Source: Labrenzia sp. R4_2 (GTDB lineage: Bacteria > Pseudomonadota > Alphaproteobacteria > Rhizobiales > Stappiaceae). Taken from it: 64,000 nucleotides of DNA. The stretch is from the NCBI RefSeq assembly GCF_017743865.1, contig NZ_JAGHRJ010000004.1:186001-250000 (forward strand). Direction: 5' to 3'. Shown in pieces: positions 17,315-26,083 of the stretch. Position 1 is the first letter of the stretch, and the number at the start of each line of letters is the position of its first letter. The notes under the pieces are model-generated. The model saw nothing but the letters and a program-made list of their open reading frames with translations, was not told the DNA's origin and ran no database searches. The position numbers were made by a program, and so were the translations under genes.

Positions 17315-18817
17315 CTATCTAGTGAAAAACGCTTTCGTTTCCGCAGCGAGTTCTGATTTTGGATGGTAAGTGCACCCGTCAATAACCTCCAGATCACCCA
17401 CCTTGTTCAGAGTATGCAATTTGCGTCCAGGCCACAACGGTCCCGGTGTCAGCGTTTCATGGACCGACTGCTGAAACGTTGTCGGGCTTAATTCGTCAAC
17501 ACGGGCAAAGGCAAGTGCCGCACCATAGCCGTGCCGGCAATCCTGAACCGGGCGCCATAACTCTCCGCCCTGCGAAAAGAACCGTCCTGCCGGCCGAGCG
17601 GCGCGGTCATCAACGAGGACAGGATTTTGCTCGTGGGCATGCCAAGGGCCCAACAAATCATCTGCATAATAGACGCTCAGACAGTCGGAATACCCGCCGA
17701 CACCGTTTCGGGTGACGGCAAACATCCAGAACCGCCCCTCATACTCAATGATGGTCGCATCTGCCGCTTCTACGCCAGTTAACAGCACAGTGTGCCGCTC
17801 CCATTGGCCGGGAAATCTTGCTGCCCGGTAAAGCACGACTTCATTGTTCATAGAACTTTCCGGGATCATCCAGAATTCTCCATCCCGTTCAAAAACAAAG
17901 GGATAAGAAAGATGCCACGGTTCTTCCAACACCGTTGATACTTCGCCGACCGGACCGTCTTTTGTCATCTCCACCATCGAGATGACACCCTTTTGGGTTT
18001 CGTGCGGCAGGGCTTCGAAAAACAGATAATATCGGCCATCCGTTTTGATTGGAAAAGGATCAGCGAAGAACGTGTCATGCGGGCTTTTGAGAACGTGCCA
18101 AGGCTCTCCGCTCAGGTCACGGGTGCCCGCAACGCCTTCACCGTCAACAAATCTCCAGCCCACCCGCCAATGGGACGTGTAGAAAAACGCTCTATAGATA
18201 GATCGGATCAGGGTGACCGCCGTTTCCCGTAACATCCGGATCAGGATCTGTTTCTGTGTGACCGCTTGAAGTGCCTCTGCCTTCATTGGCGTGCCGTGCG
18301 CGTGAGCCCCTTCGACGACCTTCTTGATCAGAACTGCCACTCTCGAAAAGACGGCGTCCATTGCACCGGCAAATCCTCTTGCGGCTTCGAGCGAGGCGGT
18401 TCCGCAGGCCGCAACAGTGCCAGCTTGCCGATCGATAACTTCTATGAGTGGCGTCCCTTTGCTCATCAATGCAGAGAAAAGGGCTTCCTCACCGCAAGCT
18501 CCGTTGTATCTGACTTCAAAAATCTTGGAGCTTCCGTATTCACTCCCACCTGTGGTGAGATCGAAAAAAAGATCAGTATCTTTTCTGCTTGTCTGAGGCA
18601 GCTCTGAAGGGTCCAGTCTGCTCATACCTGAGAACGGATCTGCGCCAAGAATACGTTCCTCAAGCTGAAGGGCCGTTTTCAGTTCTCTGGATACTGGAGG
18701 CGATGGCTTTATCAGCTGATAAACCACTTCATCTGATTGAGACGTCTTCAAAAGCTCGGTTAGATGCAGCAGCCACCGTCGGCACCTGTCCTTTTCGACA
18801 AGGATCCCGACCTTCAT
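17315..18817 (-). CDS. GINT1-like glycosyltransferase family protein (beta-propeller domain)
   Basis: In this 500-residue protein the C-terminal half (about 215-490) carries repeats typical of the family named after plant glucosamine inositolphosphorylceramide transferase: FFADPFPI...YYLFFEAL, WHLSYPFVFERDGEFWMIPES, and VVLYRAARFPGQWE. These form a five-bladed, GH43/GH32-like propeller. The N-terminal half resembles a formyltransferase-like segment. In bacteria such proteins occur in surface polysaccharide loci, and that is the setting here. The start overlaps the next gene upstream by 4 nt (18814-18817). The donor and acceptor are unknown. Confidence 0.7.
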   Translation of the reverse strand: MKVGILVEKDRCRRWLLHLTELLKTSQSDEVVYQLIKPSPPVSRELKTALQLEERILGADPFSGMSRLDPSELPQTSRKDTDLFFDLTTGGSEYGSSKIFEVRYNGACGEEALFSALMSKGTPLIEVIDRQAGTVAACGTASLEAARGFAGAMDAVFSRVAVLIKKVVEGAHAHGTPMKAEALQAVTQKQILIRMLRETAVTLIRSIYRAFFYTSHWRVGWRFVDGEGVAGTRDLSGEPWHVLKSPHDTFFADPFPIKTDGRYYLFFEALPHETQKGVISMVEMTKDGPVGEVSTVLEEPWHLSYPFVFERDGEFWMIPESSMNNEVVLYRAARFPGQWERHTVLLTGVEAADATIIEYEGRFWMFAVTRNGVGGYSDCLSVYYADDLLGPWHAHEQNPVLVDDRAARPAGRFFSQGGELWRPVQDCRHGYGAALAFARVDELSPTTFQQSVHETLTPGPLWPGRKLHTLNKVGDLEVIDGCTYHPKSELAAETKAFFTR

Positions 18818-19956
18818 GAGACGGCCATGACCTGTTGCTTGCCCGCAGACAAGTTTTTGCCAGTCGCAAGGGTTTCGTATGCATCCACCATAGCATTCAG
18901 CGAATACCGCTCTTTCAAATCGCCGCTTCGATCACGAAATGTCTGCGCCACTTCCAGATCATTCAACATCGTGGCGATGGCATTCGCAAATGCTTCCGCG
19001 TCCATAACGTCAACAAACAGAGCACATGGTTTGCCATTGGCGTGAAGCACTTCCCGCAAGACCGGCAAATCGTTGGCAACAACGGGAATGCCCGCCTGTG
19101 CGGCTTCAATGGCTGCCAGCCCGAAACTCTCCGCAGCAGACGGGAATGTGAATACGTCCAGACAAGCGAGAAATTTGCCAATTTGGCTGGGGGCAAATTC
19201 GCCCAGGAAATGAACACGGTTCGTGATCCCGAGTTTGACGGCTTCGTTTTGCAAACGCTCAAAATCCGGCCCCTGACCTGCGATCGCGAAATGCCATTCC
19301 GGCCGCTTAGCGAGGATGGCTAGAACCCTGTCTATTTGCTTGGCAGGGTTCAGCCGTGCGGATACACCAAGAAGCGGCACATCGTTAGGCAAGCCAAGTT
19401 CCTCACGTGCCGAGGTTTTGTCCATCGCCCAGTCTTTGGTTTCAAATCCTTGCGGTATCAAATCCAATCGCGACACGTAGCGGTTTGGGTAGCGGCCATA
19501 AGTATCGAGCAAGAAGTTGGAGTTCACGGTGACCCGATCATAAATCCCGACTATCCCGAGACCCTTGTCGAGAAAGGCAACCACTGGATTGATCAAGCTG
19601 GGTGCCGTTACCTGATTGGCAACGATGACCGGACAACCCGCAAGCCTGGCGACCGGTGCCCCGATCACATTTCCAAAATGTTGAAAGCAAAAGACGCAGT
19701 CTGGTTTGAAGTCCCGGATGGCCTTGTAAAGCGCGCCCAAGAAAGAAAAGAAACGCCACTTGGACGGCCGGGTTTGGCGTACAATAACAGTGTCCGGTGG
19801 CGCCGAAAAATCTTCCGACTTCTTGTAGAAGAAAAGGTGCTGGACTGTGTGACCACGGTTTGTCAGGTGTTCCCCGAGCAGACGGGAAACTTCCTGAGCA
19901 CCGGCATTTTCCGCCTGCGTCTGGATGAAGAGAATGCGCTGCCCACTCATTCTCAC
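18814..19956 (-). CDS. Glycosyltransferase family 4 protein
   Basis: This 380-residue GT-B enzyme has an N-terminal acceptor domain opening ILFIQTQAENAGAQEVSRLLGEHLTNRGHTV and a C-terminal nucleotide-sugar domain with LGVSARLNPAKQIDRVLAIL, FAIAGQGPDFERL, and the EX7E motif region FPSAAESFGLAAIEAAQAGIPVVAND near residue 290. It probably adds a sugar to the lipid-linked exopolysaccharide repeat unit on the cytoplasmic face. It overlaps both neighbours by 4 nt, so it is tightly coupled within the polysaccharide operon. A start at ATG 19950 is also possible. Confidence 0.88.
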   Translation of the reverse strand: MRMSGQRILFIQTQAENAGAQEVSRLLGEHLTNRGHTVQHLFFYKKSEDFSAPPDTVIVRQTRPSKWRFFSFLGALYKAIRDFKPDCVFCFQHFGNVIGAPVARLAGCPVIVANQVTAPSLINPVVAFLDKGLGIVGIYDRVTVNSNFLLDTYGRYPNRYVSRLDLIPQGFETKDWAMDKTSAREELGLPNDVPLLGVSARLNPAKQIDRVLAILAKRPEWHFAIAGQGPDFERLQNEAVKLGITNRVHFLGEFAPSQIGKFLACLDVFTFPSAAESFGLAAIEAAQAGIPVVANDLPVLREVLHANGKPCALFVDVMDAEAFANAIATMLNDLEVAQTFRDRSGDLKERYSLNAMVDAYETLATGKNLSAGKQQVMAVS

Positions 19957-21299
19957 GATTCCTTCGCGTTCATACGATCCGGCGCCAATCCGCCCAATAT
20001 ACGCGTTGCCGTGACATTGTAACCAGTCGCAGTGCGAGACCGGACGCTGACCAGAACAGCCATTGCAACGAGTGAAACAGTCGTGGTCGCAGCTGCACCA
20101 ACAATCCCAAACATTGGAACGATCAAAAAGAAGCCAGCCACTCGAATGAAAACGCTGAGCGCAACGATCCGCAGATAAGCCCCCTCATGCCCGGTCAACA
20201 TCAAAACGGGCGCCGCCGGGCCTGTTGCTGCCATTGCGGCGCTGCCGAGACAAAGGATCACCAGAACATGATAGTAAGCCATGTACTCTGAGCCAAAGAT
20301 CATCAGCAACCAGTGACCTGCAACGCCAACTACGAACAGACCGCCGACAACCGCAAGCGCTGTCAGGATGGCAAGGGTCTGCAGCAACCGCAGCAGACCG
20401 CCCTCATCCGCTTTGTAGTAAAGCTCCGGAAATTGCCGCATGGCAAACATGTTGAACGCGTCCGCAACGGAGGCAAATCCGTTGGCAAGGCGCGTCGTGA
20501 CGAAATAGGCGCCTGCGGCAATCGGATCGAGCAGATAGCCGACCAGAATGACGTCGAGATACTGATTGGAGGATTCCAGAATACTGGCGAACCAGAGCCG
20601 CGTGGAAGATGGCAGCCAGCGATCAACGGCGAACTCCGGTTTGGCTGCAAATATCTCCGGATACATTCGGCGCAGCACCCGGGTTAGGAAAAAAACCTGC
20701 AGGGCAATTGCCACGACTTTTCCGAGGACAATCAAATTGACAACAGATGTGACGGAAGAGCTCCAGTCAAAAACGAGACAGAAAATCAGCACAACGTTTG
20801 CAAACAGCAATGCGGTCAACTCTCTTTGCCCATCACCGACCAGTATGCTGACAATTGATCGGGCAAGACTGGAGAAAAACAGAAGGAAGACAGCAGCAGC
20901 AACAAACAATCCAGCGCTCAAGGCTGCCGCCCAATTGCTGTAGAAATAGACAATCCCCGCCATCACTATCGCGCCCAGAGTTGCGCCCAGCGCCGAGATC
21001 AACAACCCAAACACGATCCCGCCTTTGGCAACCGAAATTCGCCCGGCGGCAACATTTTCGTTCCAGATCCGGATGATCAGCATTTCCTGGCCGAAAGCTG
21101 CGGCAACAGCTGCCATGGAAGCCGCACTGAAAAACAGCGCAAACTGGCCAAACTGCTCCTCACCCAACACGCGCGCGCTCAAGGTGAAGAGAGTGAAGGC
21201 CGACAGGATAGAGGCAGCTTTGACCATCATCGAGACGATCACGCCTCGAGTCTCCGACCTAAGGGCGAACGATGCCAGAGAGGCGAACAGGTTTTTCAT
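19953..21299 (-). CDS. Polysaccharide flippase, MATE/Wzx type
   Basis: This 448-residue integral membrane protein has about 12 hydrophobic helices, starting VIVSMMVKAASILSAFTLFTLSARVLGEEQFGQFALFFSAA, the usual opening of the oligosaccharide flippase family. It would move the lipid-linked repeat unit to the periplasmic face. It lies 2 bp after the polymerase gene and overlaps the glycosyltransferase gene by 4 nt. Confidence 0.88.
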   Translation of the reverse strand: MKNLFASLASFALRSETRGVIVSMMVKAASILSAFTLFTLSARVLGEEQFGQFALFFSAASMAAVAAAFGQEMLIIRIWNENVAAGRISVAKGGIVFGLLISALGATLGAIVMAGIVYFYSNWAAALSAGLFVAAAVFLLFFSSLARSIVSILVGDGQRELTALLFANVVLIFCLVFDWSSSVTSVVNLIVLGKVVAIALQVFFLTRVLRRMYPEIFAAKPEFAVDRWLPSSTRLWFASILESSNQYLDVILVGYLLDPIAAGAYFVTTRLANGFASVADAFNMFAMRQFPELYYKADEGGLLRLLQTLAILTALAVVGGLFVVGVAGHWLLMIFGSEYMAYYHVLVILCLGSAAMAATGPAAPVLMLTGHEGAYLRIVALSVFIRVAGFFLIVPMFGIVGAAATTTVSLVAMAVLVSVRSRTATGYNVTATRILGGLAPDRMNAKES

Positions 21300-21301
21300 G
21301 C

Positions 21302-22816
21302 CTATGGAACGAAGCCCTTTCGGATGGCTTGGCCAAGCACCATGCCATTTAGAGAAATCAATAGCCCGAGGGCGAGTGGCGAGAATAAAGCCTCTTCCTG
21401 AAAAATTCCGTTCACAAGAACGGTTAACAAAGCAAAACTCGCGGCAATGTGAAGAGATGCACCTGTAAAGGAAGCCACCCTAAGTGTTTGCCACCCGAGC
21501 CAGATGTATACTCCAAGTAGAAAGAACGCAGCTGGCCCCATTTGATAGAGCAAAACTCCAACCGCACTCTCGATTGCGACCGGCGTGCGCCCAGCGGCCT
21601 GATAAGCCGGCCAGTCCAGCTGAGAAAAGTCGGTACCGAGGTTGCCTCCCACACCGATGCCATGTCCGAAGGGGAAACCAAGAAAATTGTAAAGCCCGCC
21701 CATGAAGCCAAGCACGTGAAAGTCGCCGATCTGAAGCCCGACCAAAATTCCAGCGACGGCATAGAGTGCTAATACAAACCCAGTGACCCAAAGGCTCATC
21801 CGCGCGCCAAAGAGCTTGAATGCGAACCATGCTCCGAGCACCAAAATGAACAGAATCAAGGCGCCTTTCGCATTGGCAAAGACGAGCAAAGGGAACAGCA
21901 ACAATGCCATGATAACCGAACCACGAAACAGCGCGAACACAAGCAGAAAAGCCACCGCATAGGAATAGCTGATCGCGTGCATGTTTGGCCCCATGAGACG
22001 CGTCACTCGAAGGTCCAATCCGTCGAGCAGAGGTGTGTTGAATAAATCGACACGAAAGGCATCGAGAAAGCCCAGCATGACGTAACCGGTTTCCCGCGCT
22101 TCCTGGTCCCATTCAAGTGACAAACGCGCCGATCGCATATCCAGCTCCCAGTAGCTTTCACCTCCGGTGAAATAGAGCCAGTCCTCCCGGAAAATAAGTT
22201 CGATATATCCCATTAGAAGGAAGATCGTACCGACGATGAAGAGCGGTACCGTAAGGCCAAACTCAAACCGCCAAAAGGTGATCAAGGCAATTTGGAAGAT
22301 AAGGATCGGCGTCAGAATGTTCCGGAGATAAATGACAGCGGGGGTCGGGTTTTGAACAAAACCGATCAAAAAATAGAAAAAGACGAGCCCAACTGCGCCA
22401 AAGGTCAGGTTCATGATGAGATCGATGGACCTATTTTGTCCGCGAAACCGGGTCCAGTAACTGGCGAAGAAAGCGGACCAAATCGATACGAGTATGACAA
22501 AGTTGTATCCTCGAATGATTTTGAATTCATCCGGGCCGCTCAGGGCAGACGAAACCATTGAAACAAAGAAATTCTGAAACAGCAGGGCAATGATGACGCT
22601 GATCAATGCAGCGCGCGGTGCGTAGTTCGCGAGGAGAACACCGAGGACCAGAGCCATCGGAACCGCGATCAGCGGGCTTAAAATGTGCCCCGCAACCGGC
22701 AACCCGATGAGCAAAAAACCACCTATTACCGCAGCCACCGAGCCCATCGGCTCCCGGCTCCAGTCAGGCCCCTCAGAAACCAGGCCATAGGGTTGATTTT
22801 TATCGACAGTTCTCAC
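21302..22816 (-). CDS. O-antigen ligase/polymerase-like (Wzy-type) membrane protein
   Basis: This 504-residue protein has many hydrophobic segments (about 11-12), with a large periplasmic loop between about residues 205 and 265 (DWLYFTGGESYWELDMRSARLSLEWDQEARETGYVMLGFLDAFR). A second loop (about 350-410) holds FPFGHGIGVGGNLGTDFSQLDWP. This layout and the position next to a flippase gene suggest the repeat-unit polymerase. Sequence conservation in this family is low, so the assignment rests on topology and context. It is the first gene of the leftward polysaccharide arm. Confidence 0.75.
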   Translation of the reverse strand: MRTVDKNQPYGLVSEGPDWSREPMGSVAAVIGGFLLIGLPVAGHILSPLIAVPMALVLGVLLANYAPRAALISVIIALLFQNFFVSMVSSALSGPDEFKIIRGYNFVILVSIWSAFFASYWTRFRGQNRSIDLIMNLTFGAVGLVFFYFLIGFVQNPTPAVIYLRNILTPILIFQIALITFWRFEFGLTVPLFIVGTIFLLMGYIELIFREDWLYFTGGESYWELDMRSARLSLEWDQEARETGYVMLGFLDAFRVDLFNTPLLDGLDLRVTRLMGPNMHAISYSYAVAFLLVFALFRGSVIMALLLFPLLVFANAKGALILFILVLGAWFAFKLFGARMSLWVTGFVLALYAVAGILVGLQIGDFHVLGFMGGLYNFLGFPFGHGIGVGGNLGTDFSQLDWPAYQAAGRTPVAIESAVGVLLYQMGPAAFFLLGVYIWLGWQTLRVASFTGASLHIAASFALLTVLVNGIFQEEALFSPLALGLLISLNGMVLGQAIRKGFVP

Positions 22817-22999
22817 GCAAATACCAAGCTCTCCGGGGCTGTCGTACCATGCATTTCATCATACCGAAGGCGGTTATGTTTAACGGATAGTTATTGATTG
22901 ATTGCTAAGTTTTTGCCCACCGACGAACCCGCATACGAACCACTGCGCCAAACCTAGTTTTGATTAGAGTGCTTTTCGATACGACTGGAGCGCCTTGAC
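22817..22999. other. Divergent intergenic region of the exopolysaccharide locus
   Basis: These 183 bp separate the leftward polymerase operon from the rightward Wzz/Wzc-like gene and must hold both promoters. It is AT-richer in the middle (near 22875-22910, with GATTGATTG) but I cannot assign -35/-10 boxes or an operator with confidence. A weak SD (GGAG) lies 10 nt before the ATG at 23000. Confidence 0.45.
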
Positions 23000-25147
23000 A
23001 TGACCGCCATTCCAGGTGGAACTTGGAACCAAGAGACTCCGGAAGGTCCGTTTTCACAAGACGGAAAACAGCGATACGGCGCATTCAACCAGGGTCTGAT
23101 TGAATTCTCGCAAATCATCGGGTTCTTCCGCCGGAACCTTTTGCGCATCACGATCATCACAGGCGTTTTGACAGCGATCGCGCTTGTCCTGTTCTCGCTT
23201 TATCCGTTCCCGTACAAAGCGACTGCGCTTGTTCTGGTTGACCCGCGCGAGCGCAGAGTGACGCTTACCGAAAACGTTTTGCCGGGCATTGGATCAGATG
23301 CCGCTTTCCTGGAAAGTATCGTCCAAATCGTTCATTCCGATGGGTTTCTGCGCCCAGTGCTGGAAGATCTGGACGCCAAGACCGATCCGGTTTTTGCGCG
23401 TTCTGTAGGTCCTGACGACCGTGAATTGCTCGCAGCCTTCAAGCGGCGTTTGCAAGTCAATCGGGTGGGCGCGACCTTCATTGTAGAAATATCGTTCTCA
23501 TCCAACGACCCAGATAAATCCGCTCTTTACGCCAATGCAGTCGCGCAAGCCTTCGTAGACAGCCAGACCGATGCTTTGGTGACCGCGAACGCCACTGCAG
23601 CTTCGTCCCTGGAAGAACGCCTGAACGACTTGAGGTCAAACCTTGAAACTTCTGAAAAAGCCGTTGCGAGCTTTAAGGCAGAGAACGGCATCATCGGCGT
23701 CACTGAAGATAGCACTTTGTTACAACGTGAGCTCATCACACTGAACGAACAGATTGTTGCTGCAAAGGCCGAAACAGAGGCCATCCGTTCAAGGGTTGAA
23801 AAGATCAGCACAGGCGCGGGTCTTCCGTCCACGACCGAACAATCGGACGCGGCACAGCTTGCAGAGCTGCGCCGTGAACGAGGCCAAATCCTCCAGAACC
23901 TCTCCGAGTTCAGCCGGGTTTACGGCGACCGTCACCCCCGTGTGACCTCAGAGCGCAGCAAGCTGGCTGGAATCGAACGGCAAATCTCTCTGGAACAAAG
24001 CAGGCTTCTTGCGATCCAAAAAGAGCGGCTTGAAAGCGCCAATTCCACCCTTCAAGCTTTAACCAACGAGCTCAATCAGAGGAAACAAACAGCCCTTCGA
24101 ACCGAACGCGCCATGGTTCAGCTTGCAAGCCTGGAGCGTGAAGCAACCGCAAACCGACAGCTGTATGAAGAGTTTCTGGCCCGATTCAAGGCAACCGAAA
24201 AGCAGAGCGGTCTGGAACTCGGGCAGGCTCGGATCGCATCGCCGGCCTTGCCTCCGCTGAAACCAAACCGGCCAAGTCGGGTTCTTGCTGGGCTCGTTTT
24301 TCTGGTCTTTTCGGGGGGGTGCGCGGTTCTTTATGCGTTTGCACGTGAGATGACAGGTGCCCCTGTAGAGAAAAAACGCGCGTCAAAGACGATGTCTCAA
24401 TCGCTGTTTGGTTTTGGGAGACGTAAACAGACCGGACGCAAATTCAAAGGAGGCCACAAGCGCTTTTCCGCACCAGTTGGCAGATTGAATGAGACCATTC
24501 AGAAGATGGGTTTTCAGGAGGTTCCCGATCGCCCAATCCGCGCACAAAGGCATGCCCGCGCGAGGGATCATGACCATCACCGGGCCCAGACCCAAACTCA
24601 TGAAAGGTTCGATCCGAAGGAAACTGCGCAGTATCTGAAGCGCGGTCCGCTTCGGCGTGACGTGAAGACCCTCCAAAGCAGAGGGGCAGTCGTGGTTGTA
24701 AGCTCGCTTGAGCCGAACCTGGATCAGAGTGACGTCGTTCTCGGGATTGCAGCGCTTGCAGGACAGCGCGGGCTTCCCGTGTTGCTACTAACTGAGAACC
24801 AGAACCTGATTGACGCTCATCGGACAGCGCCCGGCTCCTTGGGCCTGCCTGCCGCTCGCGCACTTTCAATTGTTGATCCCGGGGAGATCGCAGCGAACCA
24901 CTTCCGGAACCGGCGTTCTATCCTGGAGGTCGTTGAGGGCTTTTCAGTCAGCAACACAGCTCGGGATGCCTGCATGATCATTGACGCTCCTCCGGTGCGC
25001 AATCACGGCCAAGTCCAGCGCCTGTCAGAGTTTGCAGATCTGTTCGTCGTTGTAGAGGAAGAATTCGAACCGCACTCAAGCAACGACGACCTTCTCTCTG
25101 GAATATCGTCAGAAGTGGAAGAAAAGCTACGTTGGGTAACGCTCTAA
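23000..25147 (+). CDS. Exopolysaccharide chain-length determinant, Wzz/GumC type with degenerate kinase domain
   Basis: This 715-residue inner-membrane protein has a Wzz domain with a first membrane helix near 52-70 (LRITIITGVLTAIALVLFSLY), a periplasmic region with long coiled coils (about 205-400: LEERLNDLRSNLETSEKAVASFKAEN and onward), the conserved PxxPxxP-like stretch ASPALPPLKPNRPSRVL, and a second helix near 428-448. The C-terminal region (about 555-715) has the fold outline of a bacterial tyrosine kinase (VVVVSSLEPN, MIIDAPPV) but lacks a GxxxxGKS/T Walker A and a terminal Tyr cluster, so it is probably not a kinase. A basic, His/Arg-rich linker joins the two. Confidence 0.88.
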   Translation: MTAIPGGTWNQETPEGPFSQDGKQRYGAFNQGLIEFSQIIGFFRRNLLRITIITGVLTAIALVLFSLYPFPYKATALVLVDPRERRVTLTENVLPGIGSDAAFLESIVQIVHSDGFLRPVLEDLDAKTDPVFARSVGPDDRELLAAFKRRLQVNRVGATFIVEISFSSNDPDKSALYANAVAQAFVDSQTDALVTANATAASSLEERLNDLRSNLETSEKAVASFKAENGIIGVTEDSTLLQRELITLNEQIVAAKAETEAIRSRVEKISTGAGLPSTTEQSDAAQLAELRRERGQILQNLSEFSRVYGDRHPRVTSERSKLAGIERQISLEQSRLLAIQKERLESANSTLQALTNELNQRKQTALRTERAMVQLASLEREATANRQLYEEFLARFKATEKQSGLELGQARIASPALPPLKPNRPSRVLAGLVFLVFSGGCAVLYAFAREMTGAPVEKKRASKTMSQSLFGFGRRKQTGRKFKGGHKRFSAPVGRLNETIQKMGFQEVPDRPIRAQRHARARDHDHHRAQTQTHERFDPKETAQYLKRGPLRRDVKTLQSRGAVVVVSSLEPNLDQSDVVLGIAALAGQRGLPVLLLTENQNLIDAHRTAPGSLGLPAARALSIVDPGEIAANHFRNRRSILEVVEGFSVSNTARDACMIIDAPPVRNHGQVQRLSEFADLFVVVEEEFEPHSSNDDLLSGISSEVEEKLRWVTL

Positions 25148-25242
25148 TCTATTTCTACCAACCAGCATTTCTGTTTGCTGAACGTTAATTCCCTGACGTT
25201 ATCTTGCACACTGCGAAAATTCCGGAGCCTGGCAAATAGACA

Positions 25243-26079
25243 ATGAGTCCGCAGCGTCCAAGACATACTCAGAGTGACCAAAAAAAACATGGTCAGTGGG
25301 ACGCCCGGCAGCTCGCTCAGCTAGCCCAGTCCTATCATGTCGTTGAGGTTCTCGGTGGGCTACCAATCACATGGACGGATCGGAAGACCGCGGCCGAGAC
25401 GCTGATCGCGCAAGCGCTCGCCAAGCGGGGTTCAGCCGAGAACCCCTATTATTCCACGTCTGCTAACGGACAAGTCATCGTCATGTGCAACGAGGACAAT
25501 GCCGTGCGCCAGGAATTCCTCCAAGCAGACCAGATCCTTGCCGATGGGATGCCGATGGTTTGGATCGCTCGGATAAAACATGGTTTGCAGAATATCGAAC
25601 GTGTCGCAACGACCGACCTTTATCACGACGTAGCGCTCGTGGCTCAAGATATCGGCGCATCCTTCTATTTGCTCGGCGCCGATGAAAAATCCAACGCGGC
25701 GGCAGTCAGCAACACCCAGAAATTCTATCCCGATCTACACGTCGTTGGCCGGAGAAACGGCTATTTTGGGGCGAACGAAGAAGATGCAATTGTCTCGGAG
25801 ATCAACGACCTCGCACCAGATATTTTATGGATCGGCATGGGGGTCCCCCGAGAGCAGCAGTTCGTATCTCGGAACCTCAAGAAATTGACCAATGTCGGTG
25901 TCATAAAGACCTCAGGCGGGCTATTTGATTTTCTGTCACTCAAGAATCCTCGCGCGCCGGAATGGATGCAAAATCTTGGTCTGGAGTGGCTCTACAGGAC
26001 GATGCAGGAGCCACGCCGTCTCGGGCCCCGCTATCTTCAAACCAATCACAAAGCATTTTTTATCATGCTGAGAGACTGA
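25243..26079 (+). CDS. WecB/TagA/CpsF family glycosyltransferase
   Basis: This 278-residue protein has the family core: YYSTSANGQVIVMCNEDNAVRQEFLQADQILADGMPMVW (about 68-105), FYLLGADEKSNAAAV, and LAPDILWIGMGVPREQQFVSRNLKKL followed by GVIKTSGGLFDFLSLKNPRAPEWMQNLGLEWLYRTMQEPRRLGPRYL. The ILWIGMGVPxQE-like motif and the C-terminal EWLYR..EPRR are diagnostic for GT26 enzymes, which transfer ManNAc-type or glucose residues to lipid-linked acceptors. The usual position in exopolysaccharide clusters fits. The exact start is uncertain, as no strong ribosome site precedes 25243. Confidence 0.9.
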   Translation: MSPQRPRHTQSDQKKHGQWDARQLAQLAQSYHVVEVLGGLPITWTDRKTAAETLIAQALAKRGSAENPYYSTSANGQVIVMCNEDNAVRQEFLQADQILADGMPMVWIARIKHGLQNIERVATTDLYHDVALVAQDIGASFYLLGADEKSNAAAVSNTQKFYPDLHVVGRRNGYFGANEEDAIVSEINDLAPDILWIGMGVPREQQFVSRNLKKLTNVGVIKTSGGLFDFLSLKNPRAPEWMQNLGLEWLYRTMQEPRRLGPRYLQTNHKAFFIMLRD

Positions 26080-26083
26080 GCGT

